Source: Rhodococcus sp. W8901 (GTDB taxonomy: Bacteria; Actinomycetota; Actinomycetes; Mycobacteriales; Mycobacteriaceae). Taken from it: 64,000 nt of DNA. The notes under the pieces were generated by a model. It was not told the DNA's origin and ran no database searches. It saw only the letters and a program-made list of their open reading frames with translations. The stretch spans positions 2,480,001-2,544,000 of the forward strand of contig NZ_CP054690.1 in NCBI RefSeq assembly GCF_013348805.1, in the 5' to 3' direction. Below are positions 8,159 to 17,264 of this stretch, piece by piece. Within the stretch, counting starts at the first letter, position 1; every line of letters begins with the position of its first letter. The position numbers and the translations under genes were made by a program.

Positions 8159-9391
8159 TCAGGGCTGTGCCCGGACCGCTTCCGCGAGGATGGGCACGGT
8201 CAGTTCGCGCTGCCACGGACGCGCGCCGCCCACCGCGAGAGCCGCGTCGATCGCCGCCGACGGATCCGACTCGTCGACCGGCGGCTCCCAGCAGATCCGA
8301 CGCACCAGGTCGGGGCTGAGCAGGTTCTCGACAGGCACCTGCGCTCGCTCGCTGAGTTCGGTGATGCCGGCCTTGGCGGCGTTCAGGCGTGCGGCCGCCT
8401 CGGGGTCGCGCTTGGCCCATCGGCTGGGCGGCGGCGGCCCGGTGAAGGGCTGATTGATCGGGGGCAGTTCCGTCTGCGGCAGCGCACGGGCGCGCTCGAG
8501 AGCGGACAGCCACAGCCGTGACGACCGGCGCTGGCGCGGTCCGCCGAAAACGGGCAGGGCCCGTAGCGTCTCCATGCTCTTGGGATCGGCGCTCGCCGCG
8601 GCGACGATCGCCGAGTCCGGCAGGATGCGACTGGGGGAGATGTCGCGCTTGCGGGCCACCTCGTCGCGCGCGGTCCACAACTCGCGGACCGCGGCGAGTT
8701 GGCGGGGGCTCTTGAGGCTGTGGATCTGTGACGTCCGCCGCCACCGCTCCGGCTTGGGCTGCGGCGGTCCGGCGAGCCGGACGTGCTCGAACTCCTGCCT
8801 CGCCCATTCCGTCTTGTCCTGGGATGCAAGCTCTTTCGCCATGGCGTCCTGGAGCTCGAGGAGTACCTCGACGTCGAGGGCTGCGTAGTTGAGCCATGCG
8901 TCGGGCAGCGGACGCGACGACCAGTCGGCCGCCCCGTGACCCTTGCGGAGCTCGAGCCCGAGCGTGCGTTCGACGATCGCGGCCAGGCCCACGCGTTCGA
9001 AGCCGGCGAGCCGTCCGGCCAGTTCGGTGTCGAACAGTGCGGCCGGTTCGAGGCCGAGTTCGGCGAGACACGGCAGATCCTGGTCGGCGGAGTGCAGCAC
9101 CCACTCGAGGTCGTTGATCGCGTCACGAAGGGGTGCCAGATCCTCCGACGTCGGAATCGGATCGAGTAGGAACGTGCCGGCGCCGGCACGCCGCAACTGC
9201 ACCAGGTACGCGCGGGACGAGTAGCGGAATCCGGACGCGCGCTCCGCGTCGACGGCGAGGGGGCCGGTGCCCGCGGCGATGCGCTCGGCGGCGTCGCGGA
9301 CGCCGTCGGCCGTCTCGATCACCGGCGGCACCCCGTCTGCCGGAACCAGTAGTGGTACGGGGACGGGGGTGGGCTCGGTGGTATCTGGCAT
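8159..9391 (-). CDS. rnd: Ribonuclease D-like 3'-5' exonuclease with HRDC domain
   Basis: 410 residues from the ATG at 9391 (start of MPDTTEPTPV). A GTG twelve codons earlier also keeps the frame; neither has a clear Shine-Dalgarno. The DEDDy exonuclease signature is present: LAVDAERASGFRY (Exo I), VLHSADQDLPCL (Exo II) and YAALDVEVLLEL (Exo III with Tyr and Asp). A helical HRDC domain follows (about 215-300). This type trims 3' ends of structured RNA such as tRNA precursors. It corresponds to mycobacterial Rv2681, which in that genus adjoins the DUF3000 gene; here three lipid genes lie between them. Confidence 0.88.
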   Translation of the reverse strand: MPDTTEPTPVPVPLLVPADGVPPVIETADGVRDAAERIAAGTGPLAVDAERASGFRYSSRAYLVQLRRAGAGTFLLDPIPTSEDLAPLRDAINDLEWVLHSADQDLPCLAELGLEPAALFDTELAGRLAGFERVGLAAIVERTLGLELRKGHGAADWSSRPLPDAWLNYAALDVEVLLELQDAMAKELASQDKTEWARQEFEHVRLAGPPQPKPERWRRTSQIHSLKSPRQLAAVRELWTARDEVARKRDISPSRILPDSAIVAAASADPKSMETLRALPVFGGPRQRRSSRLWLSALERARALPQTELPPINQPFTGPPPPSRWAKRDPEAAARLNAAKAGITELSERAQVPVENLLSPDLVRRICWEPPVDESDPSAAIDAALAVGGARPWQRELTVPILAEAVRAQP

Positions 9392-9585
9392 AGGGGGCAA
9401 CTCTACGTGGCGAGGGCGCGATCTCACGTCGAGATCTGCGCGTCGCGCGGCAATTCTGTCAAAAAGTTGAACATGTGACCAAGACCACTCCGGCGGGTGA
9501 CGGTGCCTGGTCGGCGCACCGACCGGCCCGTCGGTGCGCCCGGGCGGAATGTCGGAATCGCTCGCGGGCAGTGCGGCCCATGAGG

Positions 9586-9599
9586 TAGAACGAGTTCCA
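9586..9599. promoter_or_regulatory. KstR-type operator upstream of the alpha/beta hydrolase
   Basis: The 14-mer TAGAACGAGTTCCA matches the published KstR motif TnnAACnnGTTnnA at every fixed position. It lies 58 bp before the hydrolase ATG at 9658. The site at 11893-11906 has the same outer sequence (TAGAAC-nn-GTTCCA). KstR is the TetR-family repressor of sterol and lipid catabolism genes in Rhodococcus and Mycobacterium. The motif match is seen; regulation by KstR is inferred. Confidence 0.65.
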
Positions 9600-9657
9600 G
9601 TTTTGTCCGCTCGGCTTCTCCGGGCGGATCGAGGACACCTGATCGGAAGGCAGATCG

Positions 9658-10509
9658 ATGCTCAACCTTGCGGCCGCCGTCGCTCCCGTCGGCGAGGTGC
9701 CGGCCGGGTCCATGGTGGAGTTACCGGGCCGGGGCAGCACCTACGTCATCGATACGGGTGCCACCCCGGAGAACCGTGGAAAGCCGACGCTGGTGCTGCT
9801 GCACGCGCTCGCGTGCACCGGCACGCTGACGTGGTACCCGGCCATCGCCAAGCTCGCGGCGAAGTCGCGGGTGGTGGTCCTCGATCAGCGTTGGCACGGG
9901 CGTGGCATCCGCTCGGAGCGATTCACGCTCGAGGACTGCGCCGACGACGTCGTCGCGCTCGCCGACACTCTGGAGCTCGACCGTGTCGTGCCGGTCGGGT
10001 ACTCGATGGGTTCGTTGGTCTCGCAGCTCACGTGGAAGCGGCACCGCGACCGCGTCGCGGGTCTGGTGCTGTGCGCGGGCGCGGCGCACTTCAAGCGGAA
10101 CTCGCGTGAACGGGTGGCGCTCGAATCGCTCAGTGCGGGGCTCGGTGCGCTCAAGCCGCGTCCCGGTCCGGTCCCGGTCGGCGGGCCGCGGTTCGGCGGA
10201 GATCGGGTGTGGGCGTACTCCCAGTTCCGGGAGACCAGTTACGGCGCGATCGGTCGGGCCACCGCCGAGATCGGCAAGTTCGATTCGACGGCGTGGGTCG
10301 GCGACATCGACGTCCCCACCGCCGTCGTGGTGCCCACGAAGGACCTGATCATCCCCCCGCGGCGCCAGCGCTGGCTCGCTCGCCAGATCGCCGGCGCCGC
10401 CACGTACGAGGTGGACTGCGGTCACTCGTCGTGCGTCATGAACGCCGGGCCGTTCACCGAGGGACTGCTGGCTGCTTCTTCTTCCGTGCTTGCGCGCGTG
10501 CGGCCTTGA
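9658..10509 (+). CDS. Alpha/beta hydrolase, possible lipase or esterase
   Basis: 283 residues from ATG, with GGAAGG about 7 nt upstream. The alpha/beta-hydrolase core is intact: an LLHALACTGTLTWYPAIAKLA oxyanion region, nucleophile elbow VGYSMGSLV (Ser), acid in PTKDLIIPP and His in VDCGHSSCVMNAG. No signal peptide is evident, so it is probably cytoplasmic. Its last 56 bp overlap tail-to-tail with the WS/DGAT gene on the other strand. A KstR-type operator lies upstream, which suggests a role in ester or lipid breakdown. Substrate cannot be read from sequence. Confidence 0.85.
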   Translation: MLNLAAAVAPVGEVPAGSMVELPGRGSTYVIDTGATPENRGKPTLVLLHALACTGTLTWYPAIAKLAAKSRVVVLDQRWHGRGIRSERFTLEDCADDVVALADTLELDRVVPVGYSMGSLVSQLTWKRHRDRVAGLVLCAGAAHFKRNSRERVALESLSAGLGALKPRPGPVPVGGPRFGGDRVWAYSQFRETSYGAIGRATAEIGKFDSTAWVGDIDVPTAVVVPTKDLIIPPRRQRWLARQIAGAATYEVDCGHSSCVMNAGPFTEGLLAASSSVLARVRP

Positions 10510-11881
10510 CGAGTTCGGCCAGGGCCGCCGGGAACGCGTCCGCCAGATCCCACAGGTGCGGCGCGAGTTCCTTGCAGGAGACCAGGCCCACGTCGAGTCG
10601 GCCCTCGAGCGACATCACCGTCACGTTGAGGCCGGCGCCGTGGAAGACCGGTCCGAGCGGATACATCTGCTTGATGCGCGCGCCCAGGAAGTAGAGCGGC
10701 ATCGGCGGGCCGGGGACGTTCGAGACCACGAGGTTGTGCACCACGGGGTGACGCTCGGCCAGCTTCAGCTTGGAGTACACCCGCATCGCGCTGCCGAACG
10801 TGGCCGGCGCCGCGAACTGCGCCCAGTCCTGCAGCAGGGTCGCGCCCAGCGCCTCGTTGTGGTGGTCCTTGTTGATCGCGTTGTGCTCGGCGATGAAGTG
10901 CAGCCGCTCGACCGGATCGGCGATGTCGGTCCCGAGCTGGGTGAACATGACCGAGATCTGGTTGGTGCCCGGACGGTCCGACTTGTCGTGGACGGAGACC
11001 GGTACCGTCGCGACCAGTGAGCTGTCGGGGAGTTCGTTGCGGTCCTCGAGGTACTTGCGCAGCGCGCCGGCGCACATCGTCAGCACGACGTCGTTGACCT
11101 TGACGCCGAAAGCGTTCTTGACGAGCTTGACGTCGTCGAGGCTCAGTTCGTTGTACGCGATGGTCCGGCGTCCGGTGATCGCGCCGTTGAACGAGGTGCG
11201 CGGCGCGGTGAACGGCGTCGGCATCGCCTCGCCCTTGCGGGCCCGCCCGATCCAGTTCGGCAGCAGCGACACGCTGTCCGGGAGCAGCTTCGCCATCTTC
11301 AATGGTCGCGTGGCGAACGACAGCAGGCCGTTGACGGCGATGTCGAGTGAGCTCGCGCGACCGGCTCCCTCGGGAAGCTGATCGAACTCGGGCCTGGGGG
11401 CGTCGGGCTCGAGCCCGCACAGCTGTGACATGAGGTTGGAGCCGGTGACACCGTCGACGTTGGCGTGGTGCATCTTCGACATCACGGCTACCGAGCCGTC
11501 TTCGAGGCCCTCGATGACGAACATTTCCCACAGCGGGCGGGTGCGGTCCATGGGCTGGCTGGCGATCGAACTGCACATTTCCGAAAGCTCGTCACGGCCG
11601 CCCGGCGCGGGTACCGCGATCCGGTGGAAGTGGCGATCGATGTCGAAGTCGGTGTCGTCGACCCACACGGGGTGGTCCAGGTTGAAGCGCGTGTCCTTGA
11701 GCCGACGCTTGAAGCTCGGCATCGATTTGACGCGAACGGCCAACTCGTCTCGCAGCTTTGCGAAAGAATAGCCACCCGGGATGGTGGACCCGTCGAGAAT
11801 GATGAGGCCACACACGTGAAGCATCTGGGTCGGGGTTTCGAGATAGAGGAAGCTGGCATCCAATCCACTGAGTCTCTCCAT
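10454..11881 (-). CDS. Wax ester synthase/diacylglycerol acyltransferase (WS/DGAT) family
   Basis: 475 residues from the ATG at 11881 (MERLSGLDASFLYLETP, the usual start of this family); upstream in-frame codons are not needed. The acyltransferase motif HHANVDG (HHxxxDG) lies in MSKMHHANVDGVTG, with catalytic second His. The C-terminal WES domain carries the conserved NVPGPPMPLY-type stretch (VVSNVPGPPMPLYFLGA). It esterifies diacylglycerol or alcohols with acyl-CoA to make storage triacylglycerol or wax, at the membrane/lipid-droplet surface. It is divergent from a LipM-like esterase, as in the mycobacterial Rv2285/Rv2284 pair. There is no clear Shine-Dalgarno; TACCGT at 11889-11894 could serve as -10 of a leaderless transcript. 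Its 3' end overlaps the hydrolase gene. Confidence 0.93.
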   Translation of the reverse strand: MERLSGLDASFLYLETPTQMLHVCGLIILDGSTIPGGYSFAKLRDELAVRVKSMPSFKRRLKDTRFNLDHPVWVDDTDFDIDRHFHRIAVPAPGGRDELSEMCSSIASQPMDRTRPLWEMFVIEGLEDGSVAVMSKMHHANVDGVTGSNLMSQLCGLEPDAPRPEFDQLPEGAGRASSLDIAVNGLLSFATRPLKMAKLLPDSVSLLPNWIGRARKGEAMPTPFTAPRTSFNGAITGRRTIAYNELSLDDVKLVKNAFGVKVNDVVLTMCAGALRKYLEDRNELPDSSLVATVPVSVHDKSDRPGTNQISVMFTQLGTDIADPVERLHFIAEHNAINKDHHNEALGATLLQDWAQFAAPATFGSAMRVYSKLKLAERHPVVHNLVVSNVPGPPMPLYFLGARIKQMYPLGPVFHGAGLNVTVMSLEGRLDVGLVSCKELAPHLWDLADAFPAALAELVKAARAQARKKKQPAVPR

Positions 11882-11892
11882 GCAGCTAACGG

Positions 11893-11906
11893 TAGAACCT
11901 GTTCCA
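11893..11906. promoter_or_regulatory. KstR-type operator between the WS/DGAT gene and the lipM-like gene
   Basis: TAGAACCTGTTCCA matches TnnAACnnGTTnnA at all eight fixed positions and shares its flanks with the site at 9586-9599. It starts 12 bp from the acyltransferase ATG and overlaps the candidate -10 at 11889-11894. A further AACAGGTT core with 7-bp arms (TAACAGG-TT-CCTGTTA, 11962-11977) lies in the first codons of the lipM-like gene. Confidence 0.65.
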
Positions 11907-11950
11907 TTTTGACGTGGGCGTTGTGACAAACATCATGGTTAAATAGGTTT

Positions 11951-13264
11951 ATGAGGATTGATAACAGGTTCCTGTTACGTCAGGTGGCAAATACTGCGCT
12001 GACGGCCAACGCGCTGCGACCGGTGCCGGGGATGCCGATGTCGGTGCCGACGTTCCTGTCCGGATGGCTGACCACGGAACTCGCTCCTCAGTTGCTTGCT
12101 GCGACCGCGGCCGATGCTGCTGTCCACGTCGCCCGCCACGGCGTCCGGAGTCGCGGCGACGCCGTCGGACTCGCCGCCGCCGGGGCTTCGATCGCGGGAC
12201 TCGCAGCCGTGATCGCGACCGGACGTGGGGCGCGGGCCGAGGTGGAGTCGGCGCTCGAATCGGCGTTGGGACCCGACTATCGATCGGTGGGCGGCGCGGC
12301 GCGTCCGGTCCCGCAGACGCCGTGGCGGCAGTTGGCGTTCCCGTTCCGGATGCGCCGGGACGACGTCGTGCGGGTGAAGAACCTGGACTATGCGCCCGGC
12401 GGTCGACGATTCCGGATCGACATCTACCACCGCCGGGACACTCCGGCGAATGCGCCTGTCCTGCTGCAGATCCACGGTGGCGGGTGGGTCATCGGCACCA
12501 AGGATCATCAGGGCATCCCGCTGATGCTGGAGATGGCGTCGCGTGGGTGGGTGTGCGCCGCGATCAACTATCCGCTGTCGCCGAAGGCGGTGTGGCCGGA
12601 GCACCTCATCGCCATCAAGCGGGCGGTCTCGTGGTTGCGCGGCAATGTCGCCCGGTTCGGCGGGGATCCCGATTTCATCGCTGTCACCGGCGGTTCGGCC
12701 GGCGGCCACTTGGCAGCGATGTTGGCGTTGACGGGTGGCGACGCCGGCCTGCAACCCGGTTTCGAGGATGCGGACACCTCGGTCCAGGCGTGCGCCCCGC
12801 ACTACGGCGTGTACGACTTCGCGGGAGAGACGGGGATCAAGGCGACACGTCAGCGGGTCGAATCCGCGCTCTCACCGATGGTGCTGGGCAAGAAGGCGCA
12901 GTTCCCGCGGGACTACCTCGCGGCGTCGCCGCGTGCGCACCTGCGCGAGGATGCGCCCCCGTTCTTCGTGGTGCACGGGACCAGCGACTCGTTCATTCCC
13001 GTCGCCGAGGCCCGCGAGTTCGTCGATCGTCTGCGTGAGGTGTCGGCGAATCCGGTGGCGTACGCCGAGCTGCGGGGCGCCCAGCACGCGTTCGACATCT
13101 TCCCGTCCATCCGGAGTTTCCGGGTGGCGCAGGGTGTCGCCGACTTCCTCGACTGGGCGCACGCCCGCCGGCTGTCGGCGGGCGTCCCGGGGCATGCCGG
13201 CACCCGAGCCGGCGCAGCGGACACCGTGGATGCGGACGATGTGGACGAGGAAGGGACGGGTTAG
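11951..13264 (+). CDS. LipM/LipC-like esterase of the hormone-sensitive-lipase family
   Basis: 437 residues from ATG. An N-terminal ~110-residue segment with hydrophobic helices (LTTELAPQLLAATAADAA, AVGLAAAGASIAGLAAVIATG) suggests membrane association. The catalytic domain shows the HSL-family oxyanion motif IHGGGWVIG (near 174), nucleophile in VTGGSAGGHLAAM (near 247), acid in HGTSDSFIPV and His in GAQHAFDIFP. It would hydrolyse short- to medium-chain acyl esters. It is divergent from the WS/DGAT gene; that pairing and the N-terminal extension resemble mycobacterial LipM. The C-terminal tail is Asp-rich. The KstR-like box in the shared promoter links it to lipid turnover. Confidence 0.88.
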   Translation: MRIDNRFLLRQVANTALTANALRPVPGMPMSVPTFLSGWLTTELAPQLLAATAADAAVHVARHGVRSRGDAVGLAAAGASIAGLAAVIATGRGARAEVESALESALGPDYRSVGGAARPVPQTPWRQLAFPFRMRRDDVVRVKNLDYAPGGRRFRIDIYHRRDTPANAPVLLQIHGGGWVIGTKDHQGIPLMLEMASRGWVCAAINYPLSPKAVWPEHLIAIKRAVSWLRGNVARFGGDPDFIAVTGGSAGGHLAAMLALTGGDAGLQPGFEDADTSVQACAPHYGVYDFAGETGIKATRQRVESALSPMVLGKKAQFPRDYLAASPRAHLREDAPPFFVVHGTSDSFIPVAEAREFVDRLREVSANPVAYAELRGAQHAFDIFPSIRSFRVAQGVADFLDWAHARRLSAGVPGHAGTRAGAADTVDADDVDEEGTG

Positions 13265-13309
13265 CGGATGGAGCGGCGTCGAGGTGTAGCGATCGGTGGC
13301 CGCTGCGGC

Positions 13310-13897
13310 TCAGGGCCGCCGACCCAGCCTCGCGATTCCGGCCGGCGGCAGGCCGGCGGCGTAGGCGAGGACCTCGCAGAAGGCCTCGACATGGGAGGCC
13401 AGGGCGGTGGACGTCGCCGTCCACGACGCCCGGAGCTCGAGTTGATGGGCCCGCGGTGGCCCCGCGATGTCGCCGTACCGTACCGAGCTGGTCGCCGTCA
13501 CCGTGCCGCCGAGCGCGACCACCTCGTCGGCCCGCTCGTCGAGGGCGTCGACCAGCCAGCTCCACGCAACCTCGGGGAGGAGGGGATCGGCGGCGAGGGC
13601 CGGCTCGAGGTCGGCCTGGATGTAGGCGACCAGCCGCATGGTGCCGTTCCACGCCTCGTCGCCGTCGGGATCGTGAAGCAGGATCAGGCGTCCGAATGCG
13701 TCCCCTTCGGACTGCTCCGCGACGGCCGCGTCGTCGGGGTGGCGGACCTCCGCGCCGATCGCGTAGCTGAACGGCGCGAGGCGCTGCGGGGGACGGATCG
13801 GGCCGAGCTCGATATCCGGGTGAACCTCGGCCGAGTTCATCGCGTCGACAGCGGCGCGGAACTGGGCTGGTTCGTTGGGTAATCCCGGGGTCGTCAC
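13310..13897 (-). CDS. DUF3000 family protein
   Basis: 195 residues from the GTG at 13897 (VTTPGLPNEPAQFRAAV). The frame stays open further upstream, but that part runs into the divergent hemE gene. The protein matches the actinobacterial DUF3000 family, the counterpart of Rv2680, recognised from its position between rnd and hemE and from the RPPQRLAPFSYAIGAEV, GRLILLHDPDGDEAWNGTMRLVAYI and WSWLVDALDERA stretches. No catalytic motif or membrane segment is seen. Function unknown; conserved linkage to heme genes is suggestive only. Confidence 0.8.
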   Translation of the reverse strand: MTTPGLPNEPAQFRAAVDAMNSAEVHPDIELGPIRPPQRLAPFSYAIGAEVRHPDDAAVAEQSEGDAFGRLILLHDPDGDEAWNGTMRLVAYIQADLEPALAADPLLPEVAWSWLVDALDERADEVVALGGTVTATSSVRYGDIAGPPRAHQLELRASWTATSTALASHVEAFCEVLAYAAGLPPAGIARLGRRP

Positions 13898-13985
13898 ACC
13901 AGCGGACGTTAGACGCCGCACCTGGTAGGGCGTCGGAGGCGCGCCGATTCCGCCCCGGCGCCGGGCCATGGCAGCATGGAGCCCG

Positions 13986-15083
13986 ATGAGCGGCTTGGAA
14001 GATACGAATGCAGGTATGACCGGGCGTGCCGAGTACCCGTCTCGACGGGTCCTGGGCGACGCACCGTTGTTGGCGGCGGCCACCGGCCGTCCGGTGAAGC
14101 ATCGACCCGTGTGGTTCATGCGTCAGGCCGGACGCTCGTTGCCGGAGTACCGGGAGATCCGGGCGGGAATCGGGATGCTCGAGTCCTGCTTCGATCCCGA
14201 GTTGGTCTGCGAGATCACGATGCAGCCCGTGCGGCGGCACAAGGTCGACGCGGCGATCCTGTTCTCCGACATCGTCGTTCCGCTGAAGGCTGCGGGCATC
14301 GACCTCGACATCGTGGCCGGTGTCGGACCCGTCGTCGCGAACCCCGTGCGGACCACCGCCGACGTCGCGGCGCTGCCCCGCCTGGTTCCCGACGAGGTCG
14401 GCGCCGTGTCGCAGGCTGTCCGGCTGCTCACCGCCGAGCTCGGCGAGACGCCGCTGATCGGTTTCGCCGGTGCCCCGTTCACGCTCGCGTCGTACCTGGT
14501 CGAGGGCGGCCCGAGTCGCAACCACGAGCGCACCAAGGCGCTCATGCACGCCGATCCCAAGACCTGGCACGCGCTCCTCGGCACCATCACCGACACCACC
14601 ATCGCGTTCCTGCAGGCGCAGCTGCATGCCGGCGTCGACGCGGTCCAGTTGTTCGATTCGTGGGCGGGCGCGCTGTCGCTGGCCGAGTACCGCGAGTTCG
14701 TGCTGCCGCACTCGGAGCGGGTGTTCGCCGAGGTCGAGTCGGCCCAGGTGCCGCGCATCCACTTCGGTGTCGGCACCGGTGAACTCCTCGGTGCGATGGG
14801 CGAGGCCGGCGCCGACGTCGTCGGCGTCGACTGGCGGATCCCGCTGGACGTCGCCGCCCGCCGCGTCGGGCCAGGCAAGGGGCTGCAGGGCAACCTCGAT
14901 CCCGCCGTCCTGTTCGCGGGCTGGCCCGCGATCGAGAAGCAGGTGCGGCGCATCGCCGCGGAGGCGGACGCCGCGATCGCGGCCGGCGCCACCGGGCACA
15001 TCTTCAACCTCGGCCACGGCGTGCTGCCGGAGACCGATCCGGCCGTGCTCACCGACGTCGTGGAGCTGGTGCATTCGTTGTGA
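13986..15083 (+). CDS. hemE: Uroporphyrinogen decarboxylase
   Basis: 365 residues from the ATG at 13986, with GGAG 5 nt upstream; an ATG at 14016 is an alternative and one at 13968 is less likely. Signatures: [22 protein letters not shown] (substrate-binding Arg) and [20 protein letters not shown] with the catalytic Asp, plus [17 protein letters not shown]. It removes four acetate carboxyls from uroporphyrinogen III to give coproporphyrinogen III in the cytoplasm. It is first in a hemE-cgoX-hemQ operon joined by 4-bp overlaps, so the product passes to the next enzyme. Confidence 0.96.
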   Translation: MSGLEDTNAGMTGRAEYPSRRVLGDAPLLAAATGRPVKHRPVWFMRQAGRSLPEYREIRAGIGMLESCFDPELVCEITMQPVRRHKVDAAILFSDIVVPLKAAGIDLDIVAGVGPVVANPVRTTADVAALPRLVPDEVGAVSQAVRLLTAELGETPLIGFAGAPFTLASYLVEGGPSRNHERTKALMHADPKTWHALLGTITDTTIAFLQAQLHAGVDAVQLFDSWAGALSLAEYREFVLPHSERVFAEVESAQVPRIHFGVGTGELLGAMGEAGADVVGVDWRIPLDVAARRVGPGKGLQGNLDPAVLFAGWPAIEKQVRRIAAEADAAIAAGATGHIFNLGHGVLPETDPAVLTDVVELVHSL

Positions 15084-16444
15084 CCGGTCGGCGCGTCTCG
15101 GTAGCGGTCGTCGGTGGCGGCGTCACCGGGCTCGTCGCGGCCTATCGGCTGCGGCAGCGGCTCGGTGACGGCGCCCGGATCACCGTCGTCGAGGCGGGCT
15201 CACGGACCGGTGGCAAGCTGCGGACCGTCGATCTCGCGGGCGATCCCGTCGACGTGGGCGCCGAGGCGTTCATCGCGCGCCGCCCGGAGGTTGCGGACCT
15301 CATCGTCGAGCTGGGCCTGCAGGACCAGTTGGTCCATCCGACGGGACGATCGCCGCTGATCTGGTCGCAGGGCTCGCTCCACCCGTTGCCCTCACGGACG
15401 CTGATGGGCATCCCGTCGGATCCGCAGTCGATGGCCGGACTTGTCGACGCGGACACCCTCGCGCGCATCGTCGCCGAGCCGACCGTGCCGTTCGAGTGGG
15501 ATCCGGCGGCCGATGTGGACGTCGCGACCCTGGTCGGCGGCCGTTTCGGTGAGCAGGTGGTGCGCCGGTCGGTCGATCCGCTCCTCGGTGGTGTCTATTC
15601 GGGGTTGTCGGACTCGATCGGGGTCCGGGCCGCGCTGCCGACGCTGGCCGCCGCGCTCGACTCGGGTGCCCCGAGCCTGTCCGCGGCCGTGCGGGCGGCG
15701 CTGCCGACACCGTCCCCGGGGCCGGTGTTCGGCACCCTGCGCGACGGCTACGGCGTCCTGCTCGCCGCGCTGCGCGACGCCGCCGCACCCGAGATGGTCC
15801 TGGACGCGTCCGCGACTGGCCTGCGCCGGGACGAGGACGGCTGGTGGATCGATCCCCTCGACCACGTCGACGGGATCGTGCTCGCGGTGCCGGCGCCGCA
15901 GATGGTCGGCCTGGTCGCCGACGCCGCACCCCCGCTGGCCGAGGCGGCCCGCGGCATCGAACTCGCATCCTCCGCGGTCGTCGCGCTGGCCCTGCCCACC
16001 GACGCCGGTGTCCCGGAGAACTCCGGGGTCCTCGTCGCGACGGGGGAGTCGTTGGGCGCGAAGGCGTTCACGCTGTCGAGCCGCAAGTGGCCGCACCTGG
16101 CCGACCGGGACGTCACGCTGGTGCGGGCGTCGTACGGACGGTTCGGGGACGCCGCCGTCGTCGATTCCACCGACGAGCAGTTGATCGCGAAGGCCCGCGC
16201 CGATCTGGAGACCGTCACGGGCGTGCGCGCCGACCCGGTCGACGCGATCGTCGCGCGCTGGCACGGCGGGCTGCCGCAGTATGCACCCGGTCACCTGGAT
16301 CGGGTGGCCGCGATCGAGGCCGCCGCGGCCGACGTGGACGGGCTCGAGATCGCGGGTGCGTACCTGCACGGAGTCGGCGTCCCGGCATGCGTGGCGTCCG
16401 CGACGACGGCGGCGACACGGCTCGCGGCCCGAGTGGCAGGATGA
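15080..16444 (+). CDS. cgoX: Coproporphyrinogen III oxidase (protoporphyrinogen oxidase HemY/HemG family)
   Basis: 454 residues from GTG, overlapping the hemE stop by 4 bp. The N-terminal FAD-binding Rossmann motif is [17 protein letters not shown], followed by the GGKLRT loop. The C-terminus has the family [20 protein letters not shown] segment that closes the FAD site. Older annotation calls this hemY or hemG. Next to hemQ in an actinobacterium it most likely oxidises coproporphyrinogen III to coproporphyrin III, in the coproporphyrin-dependent heme route, rather than making protoporphyrin. It is associated with the inner face of the membrane. Confidence 0.92.
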   Translation: MTGRRVSVAVVGGGVTGLVAAYRLRQRLGDGARITVVEAGSRTGGKLRTVDLAGDPVDVGAEAFIARRPEVADLIVELGLQDQLVHPTGRSPLIWSQGSLHPLPSRTLMGIPSDPQSMAGLVDADTLARIVAEPTVPFEWDPAADVDVATLVGGRFGEQVVRRSVDPLLGGVYSGLSDSIGVRAALPTLAAALDSGAPSLSAAVRAALPTPSPGPVFGTLRDGYGVLLAALRDAAAPEMVLDASATGLRRDEDGWWIDPLDHVDGIVLAVPAPQMVGLVADAAPPLAEAARGIELASSAVVALALPTDAGVPENSGVLVATGESLGAKAFTLSSRKWPHLADRDVTLVRASYGRFGDAAVVDSTDEQLIAKARADLETVTGVRADPVDAIVARWHGGLPQYAPGHLDRVAAIEAAAADVDGLEIAGAYLHGVGVPACVASATTAATRLAARVAG

Positions 16445-17145
16445 GCGGCATGGCACGCCTCGATTTCGACAAGCTCAATTCCACCCTTCGCTACGCGATG
16501 TTCTCCGTCTTCCAGGTGCAGCCCGGCGTCCTCGGTGACGACCGCGCCGCAGCCGTGAAGCAGGCGCAGGCGTTCTTCGACTCGTTCGAGGACACCGACG
16601 TCGTCGTGCGCGGCATCTACGACGTCGCCGGCGTCCGCGCCGACGCCGACTTCATGATCTGGACGCACGCGGAGCGCCTCGAGGATCTGCAGAAGCTGTA
16701 CAAGGACTTCCGCCGCACCACCGACCTCGGCCAGGTGAGCGACCCGGTGTGGTCCAACGTCGCGCTGCACCGTCCCGCCGAGTTCAACAAGAGCCACGTT
16801 CCGGCCTTCATCGCCGGCGAGGATGCGGGCGACTACATCTGCGTGTACCCGTTCGTCCGCTCGTACGAGTGGTACCTGCTGCCCGACGCCGACCGTCGCA
16901 AGATGCTCGCCGATCACGGCATGGCCGGCCGCACCTACCCGGATGTCCGCGCCAACACGATCCCGGCGTTCGCGCTCGGCGACTACGAGTGGATCCTCGC
17001 GTTCGAGGCCCCGGAGCTGGACCGCATCGTCGACCTGATGCGCGACCTGCGCGCTACCGAGGCCCGCATGCACGTGCGTGAGGAGACCCCGTTCTTCACC
17101 GGTCCGCGGGTCACCGTCGAGCAGCTGGTCAACTCGCTGCCCTGA
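16441..17145 (+). CDS. hemQ: Coproheme decarboxylase HemQ (chlorite-dismutase-like)
   Basis: 234 residues from ATG at 16441 (ATGA overlap with cgoX); a second ATG at 16450 is possible. It matches the actinobacterial HemQ/ChdC family: [16 protein letters not shown] start, a [17 protein letters not shown] core, [13 protein letters not shown] and [15 protein letters not shown]. The latter holds the proximal heme His, and the [10 protein letters not shown] stretch includes the tyrosine that forms the reaction radical. It removes two propionate carboxyls from iron-coproporphyrin to form heme b, the last step of this pathway. A hairpin terminator follows directly. Confidence 0.95.
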   Translation: MSGMARLDFDKLNSTLRYAMFSVFQVQPGVLGDDRAAAVKQAQAFFDSFEDTDVVVRGIYDVAGVRADADFMIWTHAERLEDLQKLYKDFRRTTDLGQVSDPVWSNVALHRPAEFNKSHVPAFIAGEDAGDYICVYPFVRSYEWYLLPDADRRKMLADHGMAGRTYPDVRANTIPAFALGDYEWILAFEAPELDRIVDLMRDLRATEARMHVREETPFFTGPRVTVEQLVNSLP

Positions 17146-17157
17146 CCCGATACGACC

Positions 17158-17190
17158 ACACCCCGCACCCGACAGGTGGCGGGGTGTTTC
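17158..17190 (+). terminator. Terminator after the heme operon
   Basis: Arms ACACCCCGC (17158-17166) and GCGGGGTGT (17179-17187), 12-nt loop, followed by TTC. It begins 12 nt after the hemQ stop. Confidence 0.75.
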
Positions 17191-17264
17191 GTGTGTACCG
17201 CGGCGCGAGGTGGCTCGGCCCTCGTATCCTGAGCACATCAGCGGGCCCACGAGAGGGGCATGCG

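Noticed and set aside
11922-11937. TGTGA-N6-TCATG as a cAMP-receptor (GlxR/CRP) site before the lipM-like gene
   Set aside because: Only the left half matches; the right half has three of five bases.
12993-15074. Minus-strand open frame covering DUF3000 and hemE
   Set aside because: It is a shadow frame; hemE on the plus strand is unambiguous and the product has no domain.
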